Shown piece by piece: positions 1 through 6,495 of a DNA stretch of 10,795 nucleotides; positions within the stretch are counted from its first letter, which is position 1, and each line of letters begins with the position of its first letter. The DNA lies in the NCBI GenBank assembly GCA_031263295.1, contig JAISGC010000081.1, positions 1 to 10,795 of the forward strand. Reading direction: 5' to 3'. The DNA comes from Rickettsiales bacterium (GTDB lineage: Bacteria; Pseudomonadota; Alphaproteobacteria; Rs-D84). The notes beneath the pieces were generated by a model. It was not told the DNA's origin. It saw nothing but the letters and a program-made list of their open reading frames with translations, and ran no database searches. Both the position numbers and the translations under genes were made by a program.

Positions 1-5
1 ACCCC

Positions 6-40
6 GCCGCCCTTCGGGCGGCACCCCTCCAAAGGAGGGG
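6..40. repeat. Tandem GC-rich hairpins downstream of tsaB
   Basis: Two adjacent perfect hairpins are visible: GCCGCCC (6-12) with GGGCGGC (16-22) around a TTC loop, and CCCCTCC (24-30) with GGAGGGG (34-40) around AAA. They lie just beyond the stop codon of the minus-strand tsaB gene, so they could help end that transcript. No clear U-tract follows on the minus strand, so they may instead be one copy of a dispersed intergenic palindromic repeat cut by the window edge. The pairing is certain and the role is inferred. Confidence 0.6.
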
Positions 41-63
41 AACACCCGCTGGAAGGCCCGTCG

Positions 64-510
64 CTAATCGACATAGCTGGGACGGATGTAAAGCGGGATG
101 ACGGGTTTGTCGTTCTGCAATTTCTCGGCGCGGGAGAGGGGGAAGTTGTCGGCGACGACTGCGCCATCCGGTACGGCGGCCGCGATGGAATACTTGTCGT
201 TGTCTTTGATATAGTAATCCCCGCGCTCGGATTTGATTGCATCGCCCTGCCCCAACTCAAAAAGATTCACACCGAAAACCGGAATGCCGAAGCCGAGGGC
301 CAGGCCTTTGGCAAATGCTATCCCGAGGCGGATTCCGGTAAAGCTTCCCGGACCGACAACAACCGCTATTGATGTTGGTTTATCTTTCTTTAATATTTCC
401 GCGACCAGGCCGGGCAAGGCCGCCGATTGTTTTTCAACCTCGCGCTCGATTGCGCGCGTCCCAAACGCGAGCCTTATAATCCGCGAAGTCGTGTCGATAA
501 CCAGAATCAT
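64..510 (-). CDS. tsaB: tRNA threonylcarbamoyladenosine biosynthesis protein TsaB
   Basis: This 148-residue cytoplasmic protein is recognised as TsaB, the ASKHA-fold partner of TsaD in the complex that makes t6A at position 37 of ANN-decoding tRNAs. It begins MILVIDTTS, the first beta strand of the ATPase-like fold, and carries the family signature GPGSFTGIRLG at about residues 53-63, followed by the FAKGLA helix. The C-terminus PLYIRPSYVD matches the usual TsaB tail. It is clearly shorter than typical TsaB proteins (about 220-230 residues in enterobacteria), and the shortened part is the second half between the signature and the tail. The ATG overlaps the stop of the transporter gene by 4 bases (ATGA), so it is probably translated by coupling from the transcript starting near 1700. 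TsaB usually acts as a scaffold, so a reduced C-terminal half may be tolerated. Confidence 0.9.
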   Translation of the reverse strand: MILVIDTTSRIIRLAFGTRAIEREVEKQSAALPGLVAEILKKDKPTSIAVVVGPGSFTGIRLGIAFAKGLALGFGIPVFGVNLFELGQGDAIKSERGDYYIKDNDKYSIAAAVPDGAVVADNFPLSRAEKLQNDKPVIPLYIRPSYVD

Positions 511-1697
511 TTTCTAAATCCCCGGCGGCAAATCTTGGCGCATATCACGCCCGAAACTATCACGCCCGCCGCCATCAGCGCCAGATACCATTTCAGCCAA
601 TCGACGCGACCCGTCATTCCAATCGTCAGCAATATCACGAATCCGAGTATCCGCCCAAAGGTCAGCATCATTTCGCGCGCGACGAAAAACTCCGCCCTGC
701 ATTCGGTCCCGACGCAGGCCGAGTTCGACGCGTTCACAACATTTATCTCCTGAACCTGCGTCAGAAATCTCAGCGCAGTCGCGTTCGCGAACTGCCACAA
801 AATCACCGCGACCGCGCCGGGCATCGCGACGAAAAACGCCGCCGCCGCCGCAATCACGACATTCGATATTTTAATCAGCCGCGGGAAGGACTTCATAGTT
901 CCCCATCGCCCGAGCGCGAACGACGCCGCTATCGCAACGCCCGCAAATATCGATGTGATAAGCCCCAGCGAAAATCCCCCGCCGAACGCATACATTATGA
1001 ACATCGTCGCGACGACGCCCATCGGCCCGGAATATGTCAGGCCCGCCAAAAACTCCGAAAGATAAACCCGGCGCACCAAGATTGACCGCCGCGCCCCCGA
1101 CATAAATCCGCCGAGGGAAAACCGGCCCGCGCCCGCGGGACTGCGCAGGAAAAATGACAGCGCGAAATCAAGCAGCAAAAACGCGCCCATAACCATCGCC
1201 ATTTTCTCATAGGACCCTACCTCGATAAACAGCCCGAGGAACAGCGGCGTCAGAACGGAAACTATTCCGCCAATCGTCGCCTTGTATCCCGAAAACGGAA
1301 TCATCATTCGGCGCTTGATTTTCTCGCCGGTTATAATATTGAACGGGCAGTATCTGAACGCGAGCGCGATTCCATAGACCGCGCCGAACAGCGCCACGAA
1401 CGGCGCTATGCCGTCGCCCGCCAAAGCAATCGCGGCCAGGCACGCGCCCTGAATCACTATGCCCGCGCGATAGACCAGCATCTTGTCGCGGCGCTTCACA
1501 AAGTCCGCGAGCAACAGGAAGCCCGCCATCAGCGCCGCGAAATAGGCCATATTATAGACCGACAAGGATACCGATTCGTTGGTCGATATTTGCATAATGT
1601 ATGCGATTAAAAATGTGCCGAAGAAAGTCCCGACGACGGCGTGTATCGCGCCGAGCAGAATCAGAATCTTTGCCTCGCTGTGCAGACGGATTTTCAT
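507..1697 (-). CDS. MFS-type membrane transporter
   Basis: The 396-residue product is very hydrophobic, with about twelve predicted transmembrane helices, for example near residues 10-33, 47-66, 72-92, 95-113, 140-160, 165-185, 215-240, 243-262, 275-296 and 370-390. A basic cytoplasmic loop (DFVKRRDKM) follows the second helix, where MFS proteins carry their loop 2-3 motif, and a longer basic central loop (about residues 186-212) divides two six-helix halves. It is therefore most likely a Major Facilitator Superfamily permease of the inner membrane. The substrate cannot be read from the sequence. It is the first gene of an operon with tsaB, which overlaps its stop codon. No Shine-Dalgarno precedes the ATG, and the -10 box ends 9 nt away, so the transcript is probably nearly leaderless. 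The link to tsaB is likely only positional. Confidence 0.75.
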   Translation of the reverse strand: MKIRLHSEAKILILLGAIHAVVGTFFGTFLIAYIMQISTNESVSLSVYNMAYFAALMAGFLLLADFVKRRDKMLVYRAGIVIQGACLAAIALAGDGIAPFVALFGAVYGIALAFRYCPFNIITGEKIKRRMMIPFSGYKATIGGIVSVLTPLFLGLFIEVGSYEKMAMVMGAFLLLDFALSFFLRSPAGAGRFSLGGFMSGARRSILVRRVYLSEFLAGLTYSGPMGVVATMFIMYAFGGGFSLGLITSIFAGVAIAASFALGRWGTMKSFPRLIKISNVVIAAAAAFFVAMPGAVAVILWQFANATALRFLTQVQEINVVNASNSACVGTECRAEFFVAREMMLTFGRILGFVILLTIGMTGRVDWLKWYLALMAAGVIVSGVICAKICRRGFRK

Positions 1698-1706
1698 GAT
1701 GGATGG

Positions 1707-1734
1707 ATTATATCATAGTTTGATGCCTTGACAA
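1707..1734 (-). promoter_or_regulatory. Sigma-70 promoter of the transporter-tsaB operon
   Basis: On the minus strand a TTGTCA -35 box (1729-1734) and a perfect TATAAT -10 box (1707-1712) are separated by 16 bp. Transcription should start near 1700-1701, only 3-4 nt before the ATG at 1697. The intervening bases CCATCCATC contain no Shine-Dalgarno. Confidence 0.8.
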
Positions 1735-1745
1735 ACTAGCACTGG

Positions 1746-1803
1746 ATTCCAGAGCGCGATTCCCCTTCTCCCCTTGGGGAGAAGGGGAATCGCGCTCTGG
1801 AAT
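1746..1803. repeat. 58-bp near-perfect palindrome
   Basis: The arms 1746-1773 and 1776-1803 are exact reverse complements over 28 bp, separated only by TT. The arm starts ATTCCAGAGCGCG and ends CTTCTCCCC. It lies between the end of the anchored methyltransferase gene and the promoter of the transporter gene. No T-run follows on either strand, so it is not a textbook intrinsic terminator, though such a strong hairpin may still stop or stabilise transcripts. The composition resembles the hairpins at 6-40, which suggests a genomic palindromic repeat family. Confidence 0.9.
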
Positions 1804-1808
1804 AATCC

Positions 1809-2381
1809 CTAAATACCTAGCTCATATATAAAAAGTTTATGCGGGTAAAGATTCCTGCCGTATCGGGTCGCGCCATGACCTATGTCGACGACGCGCGTCG
1901 GCGTCAGGCCCGGCACCGGGACGGCGAGCGTTATCAAAACGCGGAACTTTTTCGCAAGCCCTGCCAGCCGCCCGTTCACGCCCGGGCCCAGATATGCGAC
2001 CGCTATATCGTATCCGTCGGATTCCGCTATGCGCCCGAATGCGTCGCACCAAATCGTCCGGCAATTTTTATTGTCGCGCGCCCGCGAGACCAGCGCCGCG
2101 AACGGCATATTTTCGAGCGCTTCGACGCGGAGGTCGCATTCGCGCGCGATGCGCCGCGCAAGCCCGCCGAAGCCCGAACCTATGTCGACCGCCGTTTTCA
2201 TTTTCGGAAAGTTTTCGCGAATCTCTTTGATAACCGCGTCGCGCAAAGCCCTTGCGCTCGGCACCAGCGGAATCTGGCGCCGAATGCGGCAGGCCGCGAG
2301 CTCGGCATTCCGCAAAAACATATAGCCGACCCAGACCGCCGTCGCGATCGTAATCGCATAAATCAAAACCGCAATCGCCAT
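1809..2381 (-). CDS. Membrane-anchored class I SAM-dependent methyltransferase
   Basis: The 190-residue protein starts with one hydrophobic helix (residues 2-22, AIAVLIYAITIATAVWVGYM) followed by basic residues (CRIRRQ), indicating an inner-membrane anchor with the enzyme facing the cytoplasm. Residues 64-72 (AVDIGSGFG) form motif I of the class I methyltransferase fold, and the acidic residues of VEALE (about 86-90) fit the ribose-contacting end of strand 2. A later strand (DIAVAYLGPG) sits where motif IV is expected. The substrate is unknown; the short length leaves little room for a substrate domain. The ATG is preceded by a TATAAT box only 6 nt away and no Shine-Dalgarno, implying leaderless translation. 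An internal Met at residue 21 would remove the anchor and has no better start signals. It has its own promoter overlapping the end of the upstream gene. Confidence 0.75.
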   Translation of the reverse strand: MAIAVLIYAITIATAVWVGYMFLRNAELAACRIRRQIPLVPSARALRDAVIKEIRENFPKMKTAVDIGSGFGGLARRIARECDLRVEALENMPFAALVSRARDNKNCRTIWCDAFGRIAESDGYDIAVAYLGPGVNGRLAGLAKKFRVLITLAVPVPGLTPTRVVDIGHGATRYGRNLYPHKLFIYELGI

Positions 2382-2387
2382 AAGCGG

Positions 2388-2415
2388 ATTATAATATTTT
2401 ACGGCTCTATATCAA
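2388..2415 (-). promoter_or_regulatory. Sigma-70 promoter of the anchored methyltransferase gene
   Basis: On the minus strand a TTGATA -35 box (2410-2415) and a TATAAT -10 box (2388-2393) are 16 bp apart. The expected start is at about 2381-2382, which is the ATG itself. The -35 box overlaps the TGA stop of the upstream gene (2412-2414). Confidence 0.7.
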
Positions 2416-3323
2416 AATAATTCCGCGCAGTTTTTCGCTATGTCGCCGTTGCGATTCAATCCGGCCAGGACGACCCCGGACAAAATCGTTCCGCCAAGAT
2501 TTCCCGCCGCCGCGACTCCGGACGATATGTTCGCGGCCATATTCAGGCCCTTGGTGTCGGTCATCGCGTCGGCCCCCCGCTTTTCCTTGGACACCGCGAC
2601 GGCCGATGTTATCGCGCCCGCGATTCCGGCGGCCCCGCCGACGGCGGACAATATTCCGGCCGCCGTCATCCGGCCCTTCACATCGGCTATGTTTTTGCCG
2701 CTCATCCCCTTGCATCCGGCGATTATTTTTTCCATTCCGGGCAATGCGGGATCGTCGGGCGCCGCGAACGACAATTCAGTTTTCCGCCTTTCCATTTCGA
2801 CGATATGCGCGCCGCAGGCGTTTATGTCCGAAATCAATTCGTCGAACTTACCCGCGCCCATAAACGAAGTTATCGCGCCCGCGGCGCCGCCCGCGCCCGC
2901 GACGCCGGCGCCTATGGTTCTGACATTGCCGAGCATAACGGATTTTTTGTCATATGATTTTCCGGGCGCGGCCCCCGCCGGAGCGGTCAAATCCACCGGG
3001 CTTTTCGACGCGGACGCCAGTTCGCTCCCGGCGGCGGAGATTTCTTCCCCGGTCGGTTTTTTCAGCGCGATTTTGTCGCGGCTGTATTTCAATATTCCGG
3101 CGATCGTCGCGACGGCTCCGCCGATTGTTCCGACCGCGCCGGCGCCGATTCCGACGCCGGCCATAATCTTTATCCCGTCTATTTTGGCCGATATTCCGGC
3201 GCAGACGGCCCGCGCCTCGGCGTATGAGCCGTCATAGCGCGCCTTTATTTCCGACGCCGCGCCGTCTGCGGTCGCCGGGCCCGCGACGCCCGCCGACAAA
3301 ATAAAAATCAAAAGTTTTTTCAT
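2412..3323 (-). CDS. Exported glycine-zipper protein of unknown function
   Basis: Starting at the ATG at 3323, the product is 303 residues with a classical signal peptide (MKKLLIFILSAGVAGPATA, cleavage predicted after A19). A longer in-frame extension upstream exists but overlaps the preceding gene in another frame and looks non-coding. The mature part has four Gly/Ala-rich hydrophobic segments (about residues 54-78, 136-158, 219-244 and 262-289) with GxxxG/GxxxA spacing, as in glycine zippers that pack helices in membranes or oligomers. Charged helical stretches separate them. Four cysteines (41, 170, 204, 299) could form two disulfides in the periplasm. The ATG overlaps the upstream stop (ATGA), so the two exported proteins are probably co-translated and may act together. 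I do not recognise the family; a membrane-inserting or pore-like role is only a guess. Confidence 0.65.
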   Translation of the reverse strand: MKKLLIFILSAGVAGPATADGAASEIKARYDGSYAEARAVCAGISAKIDGIKIMAGVGIGAGAVGTIGGAVATIAGILKYSRDKIALKKPTGEEISAAGSELASASKSPVDLTAPAGAAPGKSYDKKSVMLGNVRTIGAGVAGAGGAAGAITSFMGAGKFDELISDINACGAHIVEMERRKTELSFAAPDDPALPGMEKIIAGCKGMSGKNIADVKGRMTAAGILSAVGGAAGIAGAITSAVAVSKEKRGADAMTDTKGLNMAANISSGVAAAGNLGGTILSGVVLAGLNRNGDIAKNCAELF

Positions 3324-4051
3324 TTCAACCGCCCCGCCATATGGTCGACTATGCCCGCGAAATAATAGGCTATGCTCAGAACGGTTTTTATGTCGTCGCC
3401 GTCGCAGTGCCCGCCGTCGGCGTATTGCCTGAACTCCGAAATCTTTTCCTTGAAGTGCGCGATGTCTTCCGCGGAGAGATACTTCGCCATTTCGGGATTC
3501 GCCAGAAACGCAAGATGCCGGTCGGTCTGGGCGCCGAAGTCGACGCAGATTTTCCGCAGATACGCGATTCTGGAATTGGCGCTTGCCGATGCGTCTTCGA
3601 GAACCGAATCCAGCAGCGCGATATATCCGTCCGGATGCGACGAAATCGCCGGCGCGCCCTGCCCGCCGCTCGGCGGCGGCGGAGCCGAAGGCTTGGGCGC
3701 CGGAACCGGAGGAACGCCGCCGTCCGAGCGGCCCGGATCGCCGACGCAGATCCCGCCGATTATCGTCTCGCCATAGCAATCCCGGCTGGCCGCGGGCCAT
3801 TGGTTCGGAGGAACACCCGCGATGGCGCCGCAATTCGACCTGGTCCGGTTCGCGTCATAGGGCGCGCTCATCTCGCGGTCGTATTTCTCGCGCCCGCCGT
3901 CCGACAGCATCGAATAATAGAATCTTATGGCGTCCGCCCCTTCGAGCATCGAGTATTCCATTCGGTCCGAAACCGGAATCCCGGCCATGCAGTCCGCAAA
4001 CGAAACGCCGGGCAGCAGAATCGCGGCGGCGGCGGCGATAAGTTTTTTCAT
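3320..4051 (-). CDS. Exported cysteine- and proline-rich protein of unknown function
   Basis: The chosen ATG at 4051 has a good Shine-Dalgarno (AGGGGGA, about 5 nt upstream) and gives a clean signal peptide, MKKLIAAAAAILLPGVSFA, with cleavage expected before D20. The 243-residue protein has two parts. An N-terminal part (about 20-105) carries cysteines 21, 74, 92 and 102. A proline-rich linker (about 113-135, PPVPAPKP) leads to a helical C-terminal part (about 140-243) with cysteines 169 and 216. Six cysteines suggest up to three disulfides in the periplasm. C21 follows the predicted cleavage site by one residue but lacks a good lipobox, so lipidation is not favoured. It is the first gene of a two-gene operon with the glycine-zipper protein. 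The family is not recognised. Confidence 0.7.
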   Translation of the reverse strand: MKKLIAAAAAILLPGVSFADCMAGIPVSDRMEYSMLEGADAIRFYYSMLSDGGREKYDREMSAPYDANRTRSNCGAIAGVPPNQWPAASRDCYGETIIGGICVGDPGRSDGGVPPVPAPKPSAPPPPSGGQGAPAISSHPDGYIALLDSVLEDASASANSRIAYLRKICVDFGAQTDRHLAFLANPEMAKYLSAEDIAHFKEKISEFRQYADGGHCDGDDIKTVLSIAYYFAGIVDHMAGRLK

Positions 4052-4103
4052 AGTTTCCCCCTTTTGCAATCGCTGAACCACCAACGGATTGGTGGCGGGC
4101 TGT

Positions 4104-4220
4104 TCTAAACTATGTTTGTGTAAAAATAGTGCGGCGTATTGGATATTTCGCCAGCCAACCCGCCCAAGGGCGAGCGGCTATTTTTATGTCAGGCCAGACA
4201 TACACAAACAAGGGTTTAGA
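4104..4220 (-). promoter_or_regulatory. Long folded element in the 4052-4358 divergent intergenic region
   Basis: The 307-bp gap between divergent genes is full of complementary segments. Nested stems are TCTAAAC (4104-4110) with GTTTAGA (4214-4220), GTTTGTGTA (4114-4122) with TACACAAAC (4201-4209), and TAAAAATAG (4121-4129) with CTATTTTTA (4178-4186). A side hairpin TATGTC/GACATA lies at 4185-4202, and inside are GGCG/CGCC (4133-4152) and CGCCC/GGGCG (4161-4172). Flanking hairpins are CCACCAA/TTGGTGG (4078-4095) and GCGCCGAGT/ACTCGGCGC (4239-4273). The fold lies in the probable 5' leader of the minus-strand operon. It could be a cis-regulatory RNA, a small RNA gene or a repeat; it matches no riboswitch class I know. 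The strand is assigned by inference. Confidence 0.45.
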
Positions 4221-4254
4221 TACCCTAACCCGGCGACAGCGCCGAGTCCGAAGG

Positions 4255-4283
4255 ATTTTATCACACTCGGCGCGCCAAATAAA
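4255..4283 (-). promoter_or_regulatory. Possible promoter of the exported-protein operon
   Basis: On the minus strand TTTATT (4278-4283) and TAAAAT (4255-4260) are 17 bp apart. This would start transcription near 4248 and give a leader of almost 200 nt that includes the folded element. The -35 match is weak, so another start is possible. Confidence 0.35.
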
Positions 4284-4298
4284 GCAAATTATTTATTC

Positions 4299-4327
4299 TT
4301 GATTTCGCAATCTTTTATTTTTACACT
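4299..4327 (+). promoter_or_regulatory. Sigma-70 promoter of the lipoprotein gene
   Basis: A TTGATT -35 box (4299-4304) and a TACACT -10 box (4322-4327) are separated by 17 bp. Transcription would start near 4334, leaving a leader of about 25 nt with a Shine-Dalgarno (AAAAGGA, 4346-4352). Confidence 0.65.
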
Positions 4328-4358
4328 GGCGGCGTGGCTTTTAACAAAAGGAAATACA

Positions 4359-4754
4359 ATGAAAAAGACATTATCTTTGATTCTCGCGTTGGGCGTTCTG
4401 GCCGCGTGCGGCGAGGGCGATTCGTCGAAGGGCGCGGGCGGCAAGGGCCCGAAGCCCGGCGACAGCGTCGTCTACAAATGCCCCGGCGACCAGACGACCA
4501 TCAGCCTCACCTTGGTCAAAGACAACTATTATGTCCTGTTCCAGGGCATGATAAAAACCTGCCTGACGCGCGAAGACAAGGACGGGTATCAGAACTATAA
4601 TCCGCAGCCGAACTATTTCAACTTCGGATTCCAAATCACGCCCGAAGGCCAGCCCTACTCGATGAAGTTCGGCACCAAGAACGGCCCGTGCGAAGTCGTC
4701 GAGAAAAAAGACGGCTATGCCGACCAAAGCTGCATCCCGGCCGCGGCGAAATAG
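4359..4754 (+). CDS. Small lipoprotein of unknown function
   Basis: The 131-residue product starts with a lipoprotein signal peptide, MKKTLSLILALGVLAAC, with a good lipobox (LAAC) placing the lipid-modified cysteine at residue 17. Glycine/serine-rich linker residues (GEGDSSKGAGGKGPKPG) follow, and then a small domain of about 95 residues rich in aromatic beta-type segments (NYYVLFQGM, NYFNFGFQI). It contains four further cysteines (in YKCP, KTCL, GPCE and QSCI), which suggests two disulfides. D at +2 is absent, so outer-membrane sorting would be the default. The ATG was chosen over a long upstream in-frame extension because it has a Shine-Dalgarno, a promoter at 4299-4327 and a signal peptide. 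No known family is recognised. It is divergent from the exported-protein operon. Confidence 0.8.
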   Translation: MKKTLSLILALGVLAACGEGDSSKGAGGKGPKPGDSVVYKCPGDQTTISLTLVKDNYYVLFQGMIKTCLTREDKDGYQNYNPQPNYFNFGFQITPEGQPYSMKFGTKNGPCEVVEKKDGYADQSCIPAAAK

Positions 4755-4771
4755 CGGGCTATGCCTGGTGG

Positions 4772-4841
4772 GGTATCTTTTGATAAAAGATACCAATTGC
4801 AAATTGAAGAGGGGTCGCAAGACCCCTCTGATAATTTGCAA
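4772..4841. repeat. Two consecutive hairpins after the lipoprotein gene
   Basis: Hairpin 1 is GGTATCTTTT (4772-4781) with AAAAGATACC (4785-4794) around GAT. Hairpin 2 is two-tiered: TTGCAAATT (4797-4805) with AATTTGCAA (4833-4841), and AGAGGGGTC (4808-4816) with GACCCCTCT (4821-4829) closed by a GCAA tetraloop of the GNRA type. No U-tract follows, so they are not classical terminators, although they fill the gap between the lipoprotein and methyltransferase genes and may end or protect the lipoprotein mRNA. Confidence 0.75.
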
Positions 4842-4865
4842 CTAAATCTGGCGATTTCCATATGA

Positions 4866-4871
4866 TATAAT
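4866..4871 (+). promoter_or_regulatory. Possible -10 box of the RNA methyltransferase gene
   Basis: A perfect TATAAT lies 9 nt before the ATG at 4881. No convincing -35 box is visible at 16-18 bp, so this is weaker than the other promoters. A start near 4878 would leave almost no leader and would exclude the AGGA at 4875-4878. Confidence 0.4.
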
Positions 4872-4880
4872 CATAGGAAT

Positions 4881-5840
4881 ATGAATCTGTATTATTCCAC
4901 ATTTATAACCGGGTTTGATGCGGCGATTGCCGAATGGCTGGCGGCCGATTTGCCGCGCGCGAAAATCGTCCGGGTTCTGGACGGCGCGATTTTGTTCGAG
5001 GCGGCGGCAGACCCGACGGGCATAAAATATTTCAACAACTCGTTTCTGGTTCTTGGAAAAATCGACGGGAAAATGCAGCCCGAAAAAATGGCGGAGCTCG
5101 CGGCCGCGCGCGTCGGAAAAATAAAAACGCAGTCGAAGACATTCAAGCTGATAACTATGCGGGAAAATCAGCCCGCGTCGCTCGGCGGGAAAATCGCGTC
5201 GCGCCTGGTCGACGCAATCGAAAAATCGACCGGCGCCAAGTTCGAATCGCGCAGCACCGACGGCGAGTTCTGGATACTGACGCGCACGGAGGGCGTCGCG
5301 CTGTTTATGATGCGGCTGACGAAAAACGATTACCGGCCCGCGCGCGGAGAAATCCGGCCCGAGTTGGCGCATATCCTCTGCCGCCTGTCGTCGCCGACGC
5401 CCGGCGATGTCGTCGCGGATCCTTTCTGCGGGTCGGGCGCCATAGTGTTGGATCGTTCACGCATCGCGGACTATCGCGGCATTTTCGCGGGCGATATTTC
5501 CGAAGACGCAATCGCCGCGCTGAAAAAGAAGGCCGCGAAAATCAAGCAGTCGAAGTTCAACAAATCCGTGTTTATAAAACAGCGGGACTTTTTTAATAAT
5601 GGGTTCGACAATGCCTTTTTCGACTGCATCATAACCGACCCGCCTTGGGGGGATTTTTCAGAAATCGCTTCGGATTTTTACGAGCGTTTTTTCGCGGAGG
5701 CCGCGCGCGTTCTGAAACCCGACGGCCGTATGGTTCTGCTCTGCCCGCGCCGCGTTGACTTCGGCGCGTTCCGCGCGGAGAAAAGCTTCGGCATTCTGGT
5801 GAACGGCAAAAAAGCCGCCGCGTATTTGTTGAGAAAATAA
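4881..5840 (+). CDS. Putative RNA (guanine-N2) methyltransferase, Trm11/UPF0020-like
   Basis: The 319-residue protein has a C-terminal class I methyltransferase domain (about 165-315). Its SAM-binding motif I is DPFCGSG (residues 180-186), and its catalytic motif IV is DPPWG (253-257), the (D/N)PP(W/Y) form that accepts an exocyclic amino nitrogen. DPFCGSG together with DPPWG is typical of the UPF0020/Trm11/TrmN group, which makes N2-methylguanosine in tRNA or rRNA. The N-terminal 160 residues fit the place of an RNA-binding THUMP/NFLD-like domain but show no clear motif. Conserved-looking RPARGEIRPELA (about 152-163) just before the domain resembles the linker RPxxxxxxxxPxLA of such enzymes. 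The ATG follows TATAAT closely. The gene is convergent with the Nudix gene, with only 11 bp between them. The target nucleotide is not determinable here. Confidence 0.75.
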   Translation: MNLYYSTFITGFDAAIAEWLAADLPRAKIVRVLDGAILFEAAADPTGIKYFNNSFLVLGKIDGKMQPEKMAELAAARVGKIKTQSKTFKLITMRENQPASLGGKIASRLVDAIEKSTGAKFESRSTDGEFWILTRTEGVALFMMRLTKNDYRPARGEIRPELAHILCRLSSPTPGDVVADPFCGSGAIVLDRSRIADYRGIFAGDISEDAIAALKKKAAKIKQSKFNKSVFIKQRDFFNNGFDNAFFDCIITDPPWGDFSEIASDFYERFFAEAARVLKPDGRMVLLCPRRVDFGAFRAEKSFGILVNGKKAAAYLLRK

Positions 5841-5851
5841 TCCGCCGCCGC

Positions 5852-6448
5852 CTATAATGTTTTCGCAAATTGCTTCAACTTCGCATAGATGCGGCGCTGA
5901 TAGTCCAGATTCTGCGGATTTTGCGCATAGGTCGGATTGGTCATATCCGAGTAATCGCGCCACGCCTCCAAGCCCAGCCATTTCGTGTCCAGGACCTCGC
6001 TCTTGTTCAGAATCAATTTTTGCGCCTCGTCCATTCTGAACAAAAACGCTATGTCGAAGTTGTCATGCGCGGGATAAAATATTCCGTTTTTGGTTCTTTC
6101 CGGAAAGTTCCATCGGATGATGTCGAACGGCGTTTGCAAAAGCAGTTCGCCTTTCGCGCCGGATTCTTCGAACAATTCCTTTTCCGCGACATGGGCAAGA
6201 TTTGGATCTCCGTCGCTGTGCCCGCCGAATTGCTTATAGAATCCGTGCAGTTTGTGATGCATCACCAGTATTTTCGCAAAGCCCGGATTCGCGACGACGG
6301 CGCTGGCGGTTATGGTCGGCCGGCCCGGAATGCGGTCGTATATTTCTTTGCCGCCCTGCGATGCGAACAGGCGGAAGGATTCCAAGTCCCGGCGCTCCAA
6401 ATCGTCCGACGGCGCGTATTTTGTCAAAAGATATTCAACGGCTTGCAT
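5852..6448 (-). CDS. Nudix hydrolase
   Basis: The product is a 198-residue cytoplasmic hydrolase of nucleoside diphosphate-linked compounds. The Nudix box lies at residues 75-98, starting GGHSDGD and ending KELFEESGA. The helix glutamates (E91, E94, E95) that bind metal are present. Two positions depart from the GX5EX7REUXEEXGU consensus: the first glutamate is P82, next to D81, and the arginine is K90. The GGHxDGD opening is a known variant. The N-terminal helical region (1-45) and C-terminal part (100-198) are unassigned, and the substrate is unknown. I chose the ATG at 6448; a TTG eight codons upstream is also in frame. A promoter with its -10 box 6 nt before this ATG predicts a leaderless start exactly there. 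Confidence 0.85.
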   Translation of the reverse strand: MQAVEYLLTKYAPSDDLERRDLESFRLFASQGGKEIYDRIPGRPTITASAVVANPGFAKILVMHHKLHGFYKQFGGHSDGDPNLAHVAEKELFEESGAKGELLLQTPFDIIRWNFPERTKNGIFYPAHDNFDIAFLFRMDEAQKLILNKSEVLDTKWLGLEAWRDYSDMTNPTYAQNPQNLDYQRRIYAKLKQFAKTL

Positions 6449-6454
6449 GGCCGC

Positions 6455-6483
6455 ATTATCGCCCGGAAACAATATAAATGCAA
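6455..6483 (-). promoter_or_regulatory. Sigma-70 promoter of the Nudix gene
   Basis: On the minus strand TTGCAT (6478-6483) and GATAAT (6455-6460) are separated by 17 bp. The start is predicted at about 6448-6449, on the ATG. Confidence 0.6.
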
Positions 6484-6495
6484 TGTTTTATTTCA

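Noticed and set aside
3324..3833. In-frame N-terminal extension of the glycine-zipper protein
   Set aside because: The extension is Arg/Gly-rich shadow sequence of the overlapping exported-protein gene. The ATG at 3323 begins a clean signal peptide and makes an ATGA overlap.
4209..4232. TTTAGATACCCTAACCC resembling the conserved 16S rRNA stretch near position 790
   Set aside because: Only about ten bases match and nothing else nearby resembles rRNA, so it is coincidence.
4089..4358. In-frame upstream extension of the lipoprotein gene
   Set aside because: It runs through the folded intergenic region and the promoter, and would bury the lipoprotein signal peptide inside the protein.
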